Source: Clostridiaceae bacterium Marseille-Q3526 (GTDB taxonomy: Bacteria; Bacillota; Clostridia; Lachnospirales; Lachnospiraceae). Taken from it: a DNA stretch of 64,000 nucleotides. The notes beneath the pieces were generated by a model. The model was not told where the DNA came from. It saw only the letters and a list, made by a program, of their open reading frames with translations, and did no database searches. Shown here one piece after another: positions 1-6,781 of this stretch. Numbering within the stretch: the stretch's first letter is position 1; the number at the start of each line of letters is the position of its first letter. The position numbers and the translations under genes were made by a program. The stretch lies in contig JAGTTS010000004.1 of assembly GCA_018223375.1 (NCBI GenBank), positions 262,700-326,699 on the forward strand, written 5' to 3'.

Positions 1-1332
1 GACGGAAAAGAGATTGAGAACATGACAGAGGCCTACACAGAGGCAAGCGGAACCATGATCAATTCCGGCGAGTGGAACGGAATGGAGTCTTCTGTCCTGA
101 AGAAGGAAGCTCCTGAGATGATTGAAAAAATGGGTATTGGCCGCAAGACTGTCAACTACAAGCTGCGCGACTGGGTATTCTCCCGCCAGAGATACTGGGG
201 CGAGCCGATTCCGATTATCCACTGTCCGAAGTGCGGAAACGTGCCGGTTCCTGAGGATCAGCTTCCGCTGACGCTGCCGGAGGTAGACAGCTACCAGCCA
301 ACTGGTACAGGTGAGTCTCCGCTGGCTGTCATCGACGAGTGGGTGAACACAACCTGCCCATGCTGCGGCGCTCCGGCTAAGAGAGAGACCAACACCATGC
401 CTCAGTGGGCTGGTTCTTCCTGGTATTTCCTCCGCTACGTGGACAGCAAGAACAACGAAGCTCTTGTTTCCAAGGAGAAAGCAGACAAATACCTTCCGGT
501 TGATATGTACATCGGCGGTGTAGAGCACGCGGTGCTTCACCTTCTGTACTCCCGCTTCTATACCAAGTTCCTCCACGATATCGGCGTGGTTGACTTTGAC
601 GAGCCGTTCAAGAAGCTGTTCAACCAGGGAATGATTACCGGAAAGAACGGAATCAAGATGAGCAAGTCCAAGGGCAATGTAGTTTCTCCGGATGATCTGG
701 TGCGCGATTACGGCTGCGACTCCTTGAGACTTTACGAGCTTTTCGTAGGCCCGCCGGAGTTAGACGCTGAGTGGGACGACAGAGGAATCGAGGGCGTTTC
801 CAGATTCCTGAACCGTTTCTACAACCTGGTTATGACAAGCAAGGATAAAGATATCAAAGAGACGAAGGAAATGGTGAAGCTGCGCCACAAGCTGGTTTAC
901 GACATCGAGCAGAGATTTGAGCAGTTCAGCTTAAATACTGTTATTTCCGGATTCATGGAGTACAATAACAAGTTCATTGAGCTGGCAAAGAAGGAAGGCG
1001 GAATCGATAAGGAGACCTTAAAGACCTTCGTCACCCTGCTGGCGCCGTTTGCCCCGCATCTGGGCGAGGAGCTCTGGAGAGAGCTGGGCGGCACAGACAG
1101 CGTATTCCACAGCACATGGCCAGAGTGCGATACAGAGGCCATGAAGGATGACGAGATTGAGATTGCCGTGCAGATCAACGGAAAGACGAGAGGCGTGGTA
1201 GCTCTTCCGGCCGACGTGGATAAAGAAACCGCTCTGGCAGCAGGAAAAGAAGCAGTAAAAGACAAACTGACAGGAAATATCGTAAAAGAAATCTATGTTC
1301 CTGGAAAAATTATAAACATTGTGCAGAAATAG
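1..1332 (+). CDS. leuS: Leucyl-tRNA synthetase, C-terminal part (cut by window start)
   Basis: Class I aminoacyl-tRNA synthetase that charges tRNA-Leu in the cytoplasm. The frame is open from base 1, so the gene begins upstream; the 443 residues seen are roughly the last half of a LeuRS of about 800 residues. Visible are a zinc-knuckle-like pair of CxxC motifs (CPKCGN and CPCCGA), the tryptophan-rich WAGSSWYFLRY stretch, the KMSKSKGN catalytic loop and a C-terminal anticodon-binding region ending in a basic tail. The first in-frame ATG, at 22, is internal and not the start. The gene is followed directly by a terminator that serves as the attachment site of the next element, and integration leaves the leuS coding sequence untouched. 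Confidence 0.97.
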   Translation, partial: DGKEIENMTEAYTEASGTMINSGEWNGMESSVLKKEAPEMIEKMGIGRKTVNYKLRDWVFSRQRYWGEPIPIIHCPKCGNVPVPEDQLPLTLPEVDSYQPTGTGESPLAVIDEWVNTTCPCCGAPAKRETNTMPQWAGSSWYFLRYVDSKNNEALVSKEKADKYLPVDMYIGGVEHAVLHLLYSRFYTKFLHDIGVVDFDEPFKKLFNQGMITGKNGIKMSKSKGNVVSPDDLVRDYGCDSLRLYELFVGPPELDAEWDDRGIEGVSRFLNRFYNLVMTSKDKDIKETKEMVKLRHKLVYDIEQRFEQFSLNTVISGFMEYNNKFIELAKKEGGIDKETLKTFVTLLAPFAPHLGEELWRELGGTDSVFHSTWPECDTEAMKDDEIEIAVQINGKTRGVVALPADVDKETALAAGKEAVKDKLTGNIVKEIYVPGKIINIVQK

Positions 1333-1333
1333 G

Positions 1334-1382
1334 AATCAAAAGAGCCTTTTCCCTTATAAATCAAAGGGTTTAGGCTCTTTTT
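1334..1382. repeat. attL: left copy of the 49-bp att core
   Basis: These 49 bases recur exactly at 19445-19493, in the same orientation. The copy touches leuS and lies 30 bp from the stop codon of a leftward tyrosine recombinase gene, as expected for attL. The repeat coincides with the leuS terminator hairpin. Confidence 0.9.
1338..1382 (+). terminator. leuS rho-independent terminator
   Basis: A stem of AAAAGAGCCT against AGGCTCTTTT with an inner CCCTT/AAGGG extension is followed by a T run, 6 bases after the leuS stop codon. The hairpin is nearly symmetrical, so it could also end leftward transcription of the integrase gene. Confidence 0.9.
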
Positions 1383-1392
1383 TATCTTCTGT

Positions 1393-1410
1393 GATACTAA
1401 AATGATACTA
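1393..1410. repeat. Left subterminal 18-bp repeat (candidate integrase arm site)
   Basis: GATACTAAAATGATACTA is itself a tandem pair of GATACTA and recurs exactly at 19313-19330. One copy lies 10 bp inside attL and the other about 115 bp inside attR, in the same orientation. Paired subterminal repeats inside both ends are typical arm-type binding sites of tyrosine integrases that carry an N-terminal arm-binding domain. Confidence 0.55.
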
Positions 1411-1412
1411 TT

Positions 1413-2456
1413 TTATATTTTTTTGATTTTTGACACGATATCATTCTGAGTCGAAGGGAATAAATGAGAATAAGTTTTAAGTGTTATGGCTGGCGATTCA
1501 TGCCCTAATCGTTCTGCAACTAATAAGGGATTAGCTCCAAGGTTGATAAGCATAGAAGCATGAGAATGCCTCAGGTCATGAACACGAATTTGCTTTATCC
1601 CTGCTTTTTTGGCCCTGTCTCTCAGGACAGAGCGGACGTATTGAGGGCGTTTGTTAAATATACGGTCATCGGGAGCTGGTTCATACAGGTGTCCTACATA
1701 GTCCAATAGTTCAGCTGTCAAAAAATCCGGCATTAGAATAGTTCGTTCACTTCCGGCTGTTTTTGGTGGATTTATTAAATCTTTTCCAACTATTCGGTAA
1801 TATGTTTTATTAATCGAAACAATATGCTGCTCAAAATCAATATCGTTCAATGTAAGGGCAAGAGCCTCTCCAACTCGCATACCGGTGTAATAAAGCAGCT
1901 CAAAAAGTGTGAAGTATTCTAAATTATCTTTGCATGCCTCAGAAAACTGCTTGTATTCTTCAGGAGTCCAGAAATTTATTTTTTGGCTTTTAAGCGATCC
2001 GATGGACTTTGTGCATGGATTTTTGGGTAACCCCATATATTCTACTGCATACGAAAAGATAGCTTTTAAATACACATTAATCATATGGGCATAAGAATTA
2101 CTTAAATTTTTCTTTAGCAGTTCAGTCTGCCAGGCTGCTATATCAGAAGGGCCAATATCTGAAATAATTCGGTCTTTAAAAAAAGGCAGTACATGCTTGT
2201 CAAGCATACCAAACCTGACAGAAGAGGAGCTTTCTCTGATTCTGGGAGTAATGTAAGCCTTGTATTTTTGGTACAGAGCCTCAAAAGTGATATCTGGATT
2301 TTTGGAAAATTGTTCCAAGAATTTACGTTCCCAGTCTTTTGCATCTCTTTGAAGCTTGAATCCTCTTTTTAATTTCTGTTTTTTCTGGCCTTGCCAATTA
2401 ACGTAATAGAATTTGCAGTACCAGGTGTTTGTCTTCTCATCTTTATAGATGGGCAT
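1413..2456 (-). CDS. int: Tyrosine-recombinase integrase of the element
   Basis: Catalyses integration at the leuS terminator and, with an excisionase, excision. The protein has 347 residues. The N-terminus (about 1-55) is of the AP2-like arm-binding type, residues about 55-155 form the core-binding SAM-like domain, and about 165-345 the catalytic domain. Catalytic residues are visible: Arg in TGMRVGEAL, Lys in PPKTAGSER, His-x-x-Arg in HDLRHSH, His in RLGHES and the nucleophile Tyr in LKTYSHLF. The stop codon is 30 bp from attL and the gene reads away from the element interior toward leuS. The start is supported by an AGGAAGAG-like ribosome site on the minus strand. Confidence 0.95.
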   Translation of the reverse strand: MPIYKDEKTNTWYCKFYYVNWQGQKKQKLKRGFKLQRDAKDWERKFLEQFSKNPDITFEALYQKYKAYITPRIRESSSSVRFGMLDKHVLPFFKDRIISDIGPSDIAAWQTELLKKNLSNSYAHMINVYLKAIFSYAVEYMGLPKNPCTKSIGSLKSQKINFWTPEEYKQFSEACKDNLEYFTLFELLYYTGMRVGEALALTLNDIDFEQHIVSINKTYYRIVGKDLINPPKTAGSERTILMPDFLTAELLDYVGHLYEPAPDDRIFNKRPQYVRSVLRDRAKKAGIKQIRVHDLRHSHASMLINLGANPLLVAERLGHESPAITLKTYSHLFPSTQNDIVSKIKKI

Positions 2457-2475
2457 TCTCTTCCTCCATTTCTGG

Positions 2476-2492
2476 CCGGGGGCGGTGGCTAA
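2476..2492. repeat. 17-bp direct repeat, copy 1
   Basis: CCGGGGGCGGTGGCTAA occurs here, just upstream of int, and again exactly at 3715-3731, upstream of an HTH gene; both are followed by a similar A-rich CGAA stretch. A degraded version is at about 19512 in the remnant element. It could be a regulator or recombination-factor site; the role is unknown. Confidence 0.45.
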
Positions 2493-2502
2493 AAAACGAA
2501 GG

Positions 2503-2531
2503 TTGACGAATTTTTATGGATGACATATAAT
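2503..2531 (+). promoter_or_regulatory. Promoter of the antitoxin RNA
   Basis: TTGACG and TATAAT are separated by exactly 17 bp and read rightward toward the 3' end of the toxin gene. The -10 element lies in one arm of a perfect 17-bp inverted repeat (2522-2538 and 2774-2790) whose other arm carries the toxin -10. Confidence 0.8.
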
Positions 2532-2537
2532 ATACTT

Positions 2538-2641
2538 AACAGGAGAGCCGGAAGGGAAACACCACTTCCCCGCCCCGGCGAAAAATAGTTAGTTATAGAA
2601 AATAGCCGTCTACTTTTCCAGAGTCAGGACGGCTATTTTTT
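2538..2641 (+). ncRNA. Probable type I antitoxin RNA
   Basis: A transcript of about 100 nt is expected between the 2503-2531 promoter and a strong terminator (AAATAGCCGTC at 2600-2610 against GACGGCTATTT at 2628-2638, then T7). It converges on and overlaps the 3' end of the toxin reading frame, as in the txpA/ratA and Fst-type systems. No protein is encoded. The promoter, terminator and overlap are all kept in the second copy near 19.6 kb. Confidence 0.65.
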
Positions 2642-2716
2642 ACGGGTATATGTCAGTATTGCAACTATAAGCAACGCAACGGAAACTATTAGTTGTAATT
2701 CCTCGTATGTACTCAT
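2633..2716 (-). CDS. Small holin-like type I toxin peptide (27 aa)
   Basis: The 27-residue peptide begins MSTYEELQLIVSVALL, has one hydrophobic span of about 15 residues and ends in YTRKK. This is the form of the Firmicutes putative holin-like toxins related to Fst/TxpA, which damage the membrane when not silenced by an antisense RNA. A GGAGGTGG ribosome site lies 6 bases upstream of the ATG. The leader (about 60 nt, 2717-2775) is GC-rich and contains ACCCG/CGGGT-type inverted repeats that could mask the ribosome site. The stop codon lies in the shared terminator stem. A paralogue at 19673-19756 differs at five residues. The family assignment rests on peptide form and gene layout, not on a search. 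Confidence 0.7.
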   Translation of the reverse strand: MSTYEELQLIVSVALLIVAILTYTRKK

Positions 2717-2816
2717 TGGCACCACCTCCGAACAGGCTCGGAACGGGTGCAGCTCGTCCCCCGGCTCCCCGGGTAAGTATATTATATGTCATAGTACAGG
2801 CTCAAGATTGAGCTGG

Positions 2817-3392
2817 TTAATCCTCAGAGTTATTGTCATTTCTGTATTCAGGGATTTTACTCAATAGTTTTATTTGTTTGTATGCTTCGTCCAATCCATT
2901 TGCATTTAAAATATGTAATTCCATAGTTATTTTTACTATTTTTGTTGACTCAAGCTGAGAATTAAGCTTTTCTTGATTTATTTCACTGGCTTCAAGTTCA
3001 GTTAAATATTTTATGGTAACATCTAATGCTGCAGCAAGTTTAGAAATATAAGATACGGGGGCACGCCCATTTTCTAAAATATCATCAATCTCGCATATTG
3101 GTAAGTCAGATAAATTTGCAAGCTCAGAGGAGGATATATTTTTCAGTTCCATAATCTTTTTTAAATTATCTGCTATAAAAACAGTACGTTCATTTTCCCA
3201 CCCCATTAGATAAGCAGGTGAAACATCAAATAATGATGCTATTTTTTCTATCATTTCTTTATTAGGCTCTCTATTTCCATTTTCCCAATTATAAATAGCA
3301 TTCTGTGAAACATTTAGTAGCCCAGCTAGTTCTTTTTGAGTTAACAATCTTCCTAATCGTAAACTTTTTAATCGTTGTTGCAAAGTCATCAT
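2817..3392 (-). CDS. XRE-family repressor with two HTH domains (Stl/CI-like)
   Basis: The 191-residue protein has a clear Cro/CI-type helix-turn-helix at about residues 5-60 (LTQKELAGLLNVSQNAIYNWENG) and a second HTH-like unit at about 75-130 (SSELANLSDLPICEIDDIL), followed by a short acidic tail. It is divergent from the small HTH gene at 3519 and separated from it by a region rich in TGGTGT repeats. In phages and PICIs this position holds the master repressor that keeps the lytic or mobilisation genes off. There is no peptidase domain, so release is more likely by a helper-phage protein or antirepressor than by RecA-driven self-cleavage; that is an inference. Confidence 0.85.
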   Translation of the reverse strand: MMTLQQRLKSLRLGRLLTQKELAGLLNVSQNAIYNWENGNREPNKEMIEKIASLFDVSPAYLMGWENERTVFIADNLKKIMELKNISSSELANLSDLPICEIDDILENGRAPVSYISKLAAALDVTIKYLTELEASEINQEKLNSQLESTKIVKITMELHILNANGLDEAYKQIKLLSKIPEYRNDNNSED

Positions 3393-3401
3393 AGTATACC
3401 T

Positions 3402-3503
3402 CCATTTTAAAATATAGCAAAATGGTGTAAAAAAAGCAATATGCTATTGACAAAAAATTAATATGGTGTTAAGTTTATAATACAAACACCATATTGGTGT
3501 AAA
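3402..3503. promoter_or_regulatory. Divergent control region with TGGTGT operators
   Basis: The region between the repressor and the Cro-like gene holds TGGTGT at 3423, 3464 and 3495, and ACACCA at 3486. The last two form a near-palindrome, ACACCATATTGGTGT (3486-3500). A further inverted repeat, CCATTTT/AAAATGG, spans 3402-3425. TTGACA at about 3447 and TATAAT at about 3476 are promoter-like, though their spacing (23 bp) is not canonical. This is the likely genetic switch of the element. Confidence 0.6.
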
Positions 3504-3518
3504 AAGGAGGGCGATAAG

Positions 3519-3710
3519 ATGACAATTGACAACAAGAAGTTTGATGTTGCGCTTGCAGAAAGCGGATTGACTATGGCGGAACTTGCAGAACGTGCAGGAT
3601 TAAGTCGCCAGAGGATTAATATAATCCTTAACAGCAAAAAAGCAACACCGCAGGCAGTTGGCAAGGTAGCTAGAGGCTTAGGCGTAAGAGTAACAGAAAT
3701 CATTGATTAA
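3519..3710 (+). CDS. Small XRE-type HTH protein (Cro-like)
   Basis: The 63-residue protein is almost only a helix-turn-helix (MAELAERAGLSRQRINIILNS) of the kind found in Cro and related small phage regulators. It follows AAAGGAGGGCG seven bases before the ATG. It is the first rightward gene after the switch region, so it is likely the early regulator opposing the leftward repressor. Which operators it binds cannot be told from sequence. Confidence 0.8.
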   Translation: MTIDNKKFDVALAESGLTMAELAERAGLSRQRINIILNSKKATPQAVGKVARGLGVRVTEIID

Positions 3711-3753
3711 AGCACCGGGGGCGGTGGCTAAGAATCGAAAGGAGATGTTGTGC

Positions 3754-3939
3754 TTGAGGAAGCAGTATTTAACAGCCCAGGAGGTGGCAGAGGTAGTCGG
3801 CGTGTCTACCGGCAAGGCTTATAGCATGATTCGGGAAATGAACGCGGAACTTAAGGCGGAAGGCTACCTGACTGTATCGGGCAAAGTTCCAACTGCGTTT
3901 TTTCAGAAAAAATTTTACGGTTTTGAGGCAGAAAGTTAA
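3754..3939 (+). CDS. Small HTH DNA-binding protein
   Basis: The product is about 61 residues with an excisionase/MerR-like winged helix (QYLTAQEVAEVVGVSTGKAY) followed by a hinge and AFFQKKFYG. Similar small proteins sit at this position in many Firmicutes prophages and integrative elements. The frame is open from 3703. The AAAGGAG site at 3738-3744 is too close to the ATG at 3745, so TTG at 3754, giving an N-terminus of (M)RKQYLTAQ, is the best start. It could be an excisionase or a transcriptional regulator. Confidence 0.65.
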   Translation: MRKQYLTAQEVAEVVGVSTGKAYSMIREMNAELKAEGYLTVSGKVPTAFFQKKFYGFEAES

Positions 3940-3959
3940 AAAAGAAGGGAGAAAAGAAA

Positions 3960-4343
3960 ATGGATATGGATATTAAGAAGGAGTTAATGGTGCAGGACAT
4001 AATGGAACGGTGTGATGTTGACCATGATACGGCGGAAACGCTGTTTGACTGCGAGGTTGAGGCTTATGCCGAAAAAAATAAAATTGAAGATATGGAGGCC
4101 GCAGAAGCTTTGTATCTTCTGGATGATTCCAGAGAGGAAAAGGCCGAGAAGCCAAGAAGAGTCTATAACAATGTTGACCGCTGCGAGCTGGAGATGCTGC
4201 AGGGAGCGTTCATCACAGCAGTAGATACTGTAGAAAAAGATGATAGGGTATTTCTGGATGCTGTTAAAGTAGAGAATGGCAAGCTGATTCACTTGGGATT
4301 CGTTCTGGACGATGAAGGTGTCTTTCTTAATTTCGAGGAGTAG
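3960..4343 (+). CDS. Unknown acidic element protein (127 aa)
   Basis: No family is recognised with certainty. The 127-residue protein is acidic and has no membrane segment. Residues 1-60 look helical and contain DVDHDTAETLFDCEVEAYAE; the C-terminal half (about 75-127) reads as a small mixed alpha/beta unit. GGGAG lies eight bases before the ATG. It belongs to a run of closely packed small early genes. Confidence 0.7.
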   Translation: MDMDIKKELMVQDIMERCDVDHDTAETLFDCEVEAYAEKNKIEDMEAAEALYLLDDSREEKAEKPRRVYNNVDRCELEMLQGAFITAVDTVEKDDRVFLDAVKVENGKLIHLGFVLDDEGVFLNFEE

Positions 4344-4355
4344 GTAGGTGGAGCT

Positions 4356-4562
4356 ATGAAGATGTACAGAGTTCGCGATATTGTGGAGATTCTGACGGAA
4401 TGCCAAGAAATAGGCAGTGATGGGTATTGTGGGTTTGGAATCAGTGAAAACGGCAATTTAGTCATCACGCTCAAAGACCATGAGCCGGGTTGGATGACTT
4501 CAGAGGGATGCGGAGAAGCTGTCCAGGAAGTGGAGATTCTGGAAGACGAAGGAGAATACTAA
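4356..4562 (+). CDS. Unknown small element protein (68 aa)
   Basis: The 68-residue acidic protein starts 12 bp after the previous gene, with GTAGGTGG upstream as ribosome site. It has a short amphipathic N-terminal helix and then a probable beta-rich part (GFGISENGNLVITL). No motif points to a function. Its packing with neighbours indicates the same early transcript. Confidence 0.65.
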   Translation: MKMYRVRDIVEILTECQEIGSDGYCGFGISENGNLVITLKDHEPGWMTSEGCGEAVQEVEILEDEGEY

Positions 4563-4577
4563 GAAGAGGCGATATAC

Positions 4578-4931
4578 ATGGGGAATATATCTGAATTATA
4601 TGATAATTTAGAGAAAGTGACGAAAGATTTAAAAGAACAGAGGATATTGCTCCAATCAGAACTTTCAAAGGTTGATAAAGAGATATCCGATATTCGGCAC
4701 TATATTGAATTCTATCCTTTAAATGCTTGTCAGGGCTATAAGGTTGCTAAAATGATGAAAGACTGCCTGATAAGGCGCAGGGCCATAAAGAATGAAATGG
4801 AAGTCATTGACAGAATCGCAGTAATGAACGTCTCTTTTATCGGAAGCGGTAGGGGAAGAATCAAATTAACTCAGGAGAGAGATAAGCACTATAGGCCGAG
4901 AGTTCTGAAGGAACTTTTTGAAGATTTTTAA
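4578..4931 (+). CDS. Unknown coiled-coil element protein (117 aa)
   Basis: The 117-residue, basic protein has an N-terminal coiled coil (about residues 5-40: LEKVTKDLKEQRILLQSELS) and a basic C-terminus (RPRVLKELFEDF). It follows the previous gene by 15 bp with AAGAAGAGG upstream. There is no recognisable domain. Confidence 0.65.
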   Translation: MGNISELYDNLEKVTKDLKEQRILLQSELSKVDKEISDIRHYIEFYPLNACQGYKVAKMMKDCLIRRRAIKNEMEVIDRIAVMNVSFIGSGRGRIKLTQERDKHYRPRVLKELFEDF

Positions 4932-4957
4932 ATACGACCAAGAAAGGAACAATTGAT

Positions 4958-5089
4958 ATGCAAAAGAGTGTTTTGATCCCGGTAGAACAGTATGAATTAA
5001 TGCTCAAAACGTATGATGAGTTATCTAAGGAGCTGGAAGCCACGAAAAAAGCCCTTAAGGAAGCGGCAACTTCTTCAAGGGCAGAGTAA
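4958..5089 (+). CDS. Unknown 43-residue coiled-coil peptide
   Basis: A short frame with AGAAAGGAAC about seven bases upstream of the ATG. The peptide begins MQKSVLIPVEQYELMLKTYD and is predicted to be one long amphipathic helix ending in a serine-rich tail. Such 40-50 residue helical peptides are common in Firmicutes prophage early regions. Function unknown. Confidence 0.5.
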   Translation: MQKSVLIPVEQYELMLKTYDELSKELEATKKALKEAATSSRAE

Positions 5090-5108
5090 CCCGGACACAC
5101 GCATAAAA

Positions 5109-5154
5109 GCCGGATATACCTTGATTATATGGCTTATCCGGCGAAAAATCAAGG
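5109..5154 (+). promoter_or_regulatory. Leader hairpin with possible RBS sequestration
   Basis: GCCGGATA (5109-5116) pairs perfectly with TATCCGGC (5135-5142). The loop of that hairpin contains CCTTGATT (5119-5126), which is complementary to AATCAAGG (5147-5154), the bases that overlap the AAGGAGG ribosome site of the next gene. The two pairings can form a pseudoknot or exclude one another. No T run follows, so this is not a terminator. Confidence 0.45.
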
Positions 5155-5165
5155 AGGAATAAGAA

Positions 5166-5669
5166 ATGCACGATGAGACAAGGAGCCTGGCGAGTGAGAT
5201 CATAAGTGAGATTGAAGATGAAAAGTGGGAAATAATTAGGAGACTGGAATGCCTGAAACCAGATCTTGATAAAGCTCTTTTCGTTTTAGAGTCAGCACAA
5301 GAGACTTTAGAGTATATGAAGGAGCCGGAATCTTTAAATGATGCGTTTGTGCAGTTCGCCAATTCTAAAAACGCGCTCACAAATACCAGCATTGTGTTTG
5401 ATTATTTGATAAAGATTCAGGACGATATTAGGGACGTTATAGACACGCATTTTAAAAAATTACGGGAACAGCCAAAAAATAACCAGGCAAATCAGAGAAA
5501 GAGGATCTCTGAAATGCTGGATCAAATCACAGATGAGGAAGCACTGAACATCATTCGGGATTTTGTAAGAGTTCCTTACTTTAGAGAAAATGGGGAGAAA
5601 GCAAATGGACTACAGGAATCTGAGCCGCCGAAACCAGTGCAGTTTGTGGTAAAGATTAAAGAAAGTTAG
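5166..5669 (+). CDS. Unknown helical element protein (167 aa)
   Basis: The 167-residue protein is largely helical and acidic. Residues about 1-100 form helical segments with KPDLDKALFVLESAQETLEYM; residues about 118-150 (MLDQITDEEALNIIRDFVRV) resemble a small helical unit. There is no signal peptide or membrane span. The ribosome site AAGGAGG lies eight bases before the ATG and may be masked by the upstream hairpin. Confidence 0.65.
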   Translation: MHDETRSLASEIISEIEDEKWEIIRRLECLKPDLDKALFVLESAQETLEYMKEPESLNDAFVQFANSKNALTNTSIVFDYLIKIQDDIRDVIDTHFKKLREQPKNNQANQRKRISEMLDQITDEEALNIIRDFVRVPYFRENGEKANGLQESEPPKPVQFVVKIKES

Positions 5670-5774
5670 AGACTCACATCGTAACGAACATGCCCAGATA
5701 ACATGAAAGATGTTCGATTTTACTTAAAAAGTGAGTTCCTAGGGGACGGTAAAGTGTGGTAAGATCATAGTATG

Positions 5775-5808
5775 AAAAAAGGGCATCTGGGAACAGGTGT
5801 CCTTTTTT
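5775..5808 (+). terminator. Rho-independent terminator or attenuator
   Basis: GGGCATCTG and CAGGTGTCC form a 9-bp stem (two G-U pairs) around GGAA, extended by an A run against a following T6. It ends the first block of early genes or lies in the leader of the excisionase-like gene 22 bp further on; a TAAGAT -10-like box is just upstream. Confidence 0.65.
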
Positions 5809-5830
5809 GTACTCGGAAAGGGGAATAGAT

Positions 5831-6022
5831 ATGGAAGACATGAATTTGAATCAGGTGATCGCATTGACTGAATCTCAGGCAAGAGCCAGATATAATGTTG
5901 GGAAAAAAAGGTTGGTCGAGTTGGCAACGAAGGCTGGGGCCCTGGTTAAGCTTGGGAGCCGGAAGAACCTCTATCTGAGGGAGCGGCTTGATGGTTATCT
6001 GATAAGGCAAGGGATGAAATAG
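5831..6022 (+). CDS. Excisionase-like HTH protein (DUF6462 type)
   Basis: The 63-residue protein has a MerR-like winged helix (ESQARARYNVGKKRLVELATKAG) followed by KLGSRKNLYLRERLDGYL, the pattern of small Xis/DUF6462 proteins in Firmicutes integrative elements. The start at 5831 is preceded by GAAAGGGG. It sits between the early regulators and the replication genes, where PICIs and integrative elements keep xis. Directing excision is inferred from size, fold and place. Confidence 0.65.
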   Translation: MEDMNLNQVIALTESQARARYNVGKKRLVELATKAGALVKLGSRKNLYLRERLDGYLIRQGMK

Positions 6023-6031
6023 GCAGGTAGG

Positions 6032-6781
6032 ATGAGAGAAGATTTTAGAGAAGTAAGAGAAGAATTAAAAGAGATCGGAATAAGAAGAATAGTTGAAGAA
6101 CATTACATGACGCCGCAAAGACACGGCACTATTTACTTTGTCAAGAGTCCGGCATCTCCGGATAAGACAGCCAGCCTTGCGATTTTTCCAGAAACCAATC
6201 GTTTCTGCGACTTCGCAAATGGTAATAAAGGCGGAGACGTCATCTCGCTGTACGCATATGTTAAGGGCTGTAGTCAGTGGGAAGCCCTGAAAGCCTTAAC
6301 GCAGTACTATGGCTTATCTGACGGCCGTCAGAACAGAAGAGATGTCAGGAGAAGGATAGAGAAGGAAGAGGCAGAGGAACGGAAGAGAGCAGCCAGAAAG
6401 AAGGCTTTCTACGCTGCCTTATTTGGCGAAATTGGCCAGTTAAAGGACAAGCTGAGGAAGTATAATCTGGTGCTGGAAAAGGGCGAGATAGAGCCGTTCA
6501 GTGACGTGTGGGCATATATCCAGAGCGAAATCCAGAGGGTGGAGTATAGGCTTGATATCCTGACTGCAGCAGACACCCGTACATATCGCAGGATGAAGCC
6601 CAGTCAGGGGCATGGACTGCCTTCTGACCGGCCGGAGTGGCTCTTGGACTGCTTGCTTATATTGGAAGAATCCGGGGCATTCGAAGCCACGGAAGCAGAA
6701 ATAAGAGAACTTACAGCGCAAAGGGCCTTTGAGTCGAGTCGGACTCCAGGACGAGATCGGAGGTGTGCGTGCGAATGGTGA
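6032..6781 (+). CDS. Primase-like replication protein (degenerate CHC2 domain)
   Basis: The 249-residue protein has an N-terminal fold like the DnaG CHC2 zinc-binding domain (about residues 28-95: FVKSPASPDKTASLAIF, then FCDFANGNKGGDVISLYAYV). The usual zinc ligands are mostly absent: the C-x-x-H position reads SPASP and only one cysteine remains. A basic coiled coil (about 105-140, KEEAEERKRAARKKAF) and a helical C-terminus follow. No TOPRIM domain is present. The gene overlaps the RepA-like gene by 7 bp, so they are co-translated. It is the likely priming or origin-recognition partner of that ATPase. Confidence 0.7.
   Translation: MREDFREVREELKEIGIRRIVEEHYMTPQRHGTIYFVKSPASPDKTASLAIFPETNRFCDFANGNKGGDVISLYAYVKGCSQWEALKALTQYYGLSDGRQNRRDVRRRIEKEEAEERKRAARKKAFYAALFGEIGQLKDKLRKYNLVLEKGEIEPFSDVWAYIQSEIQRVEYRLDILTAADTRTYRRMKPSQGHGLPSDRPEWLLDCLLILEESGAFEATEAEIRELTAQRAFESSRTPGRDRRCACEW

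Noticed and set aside
1334..1382. tRNA 3' end as the integration site
   Set aside because: No tRNA fold or CCA end; the repeat is the leuS terminator hairpin.
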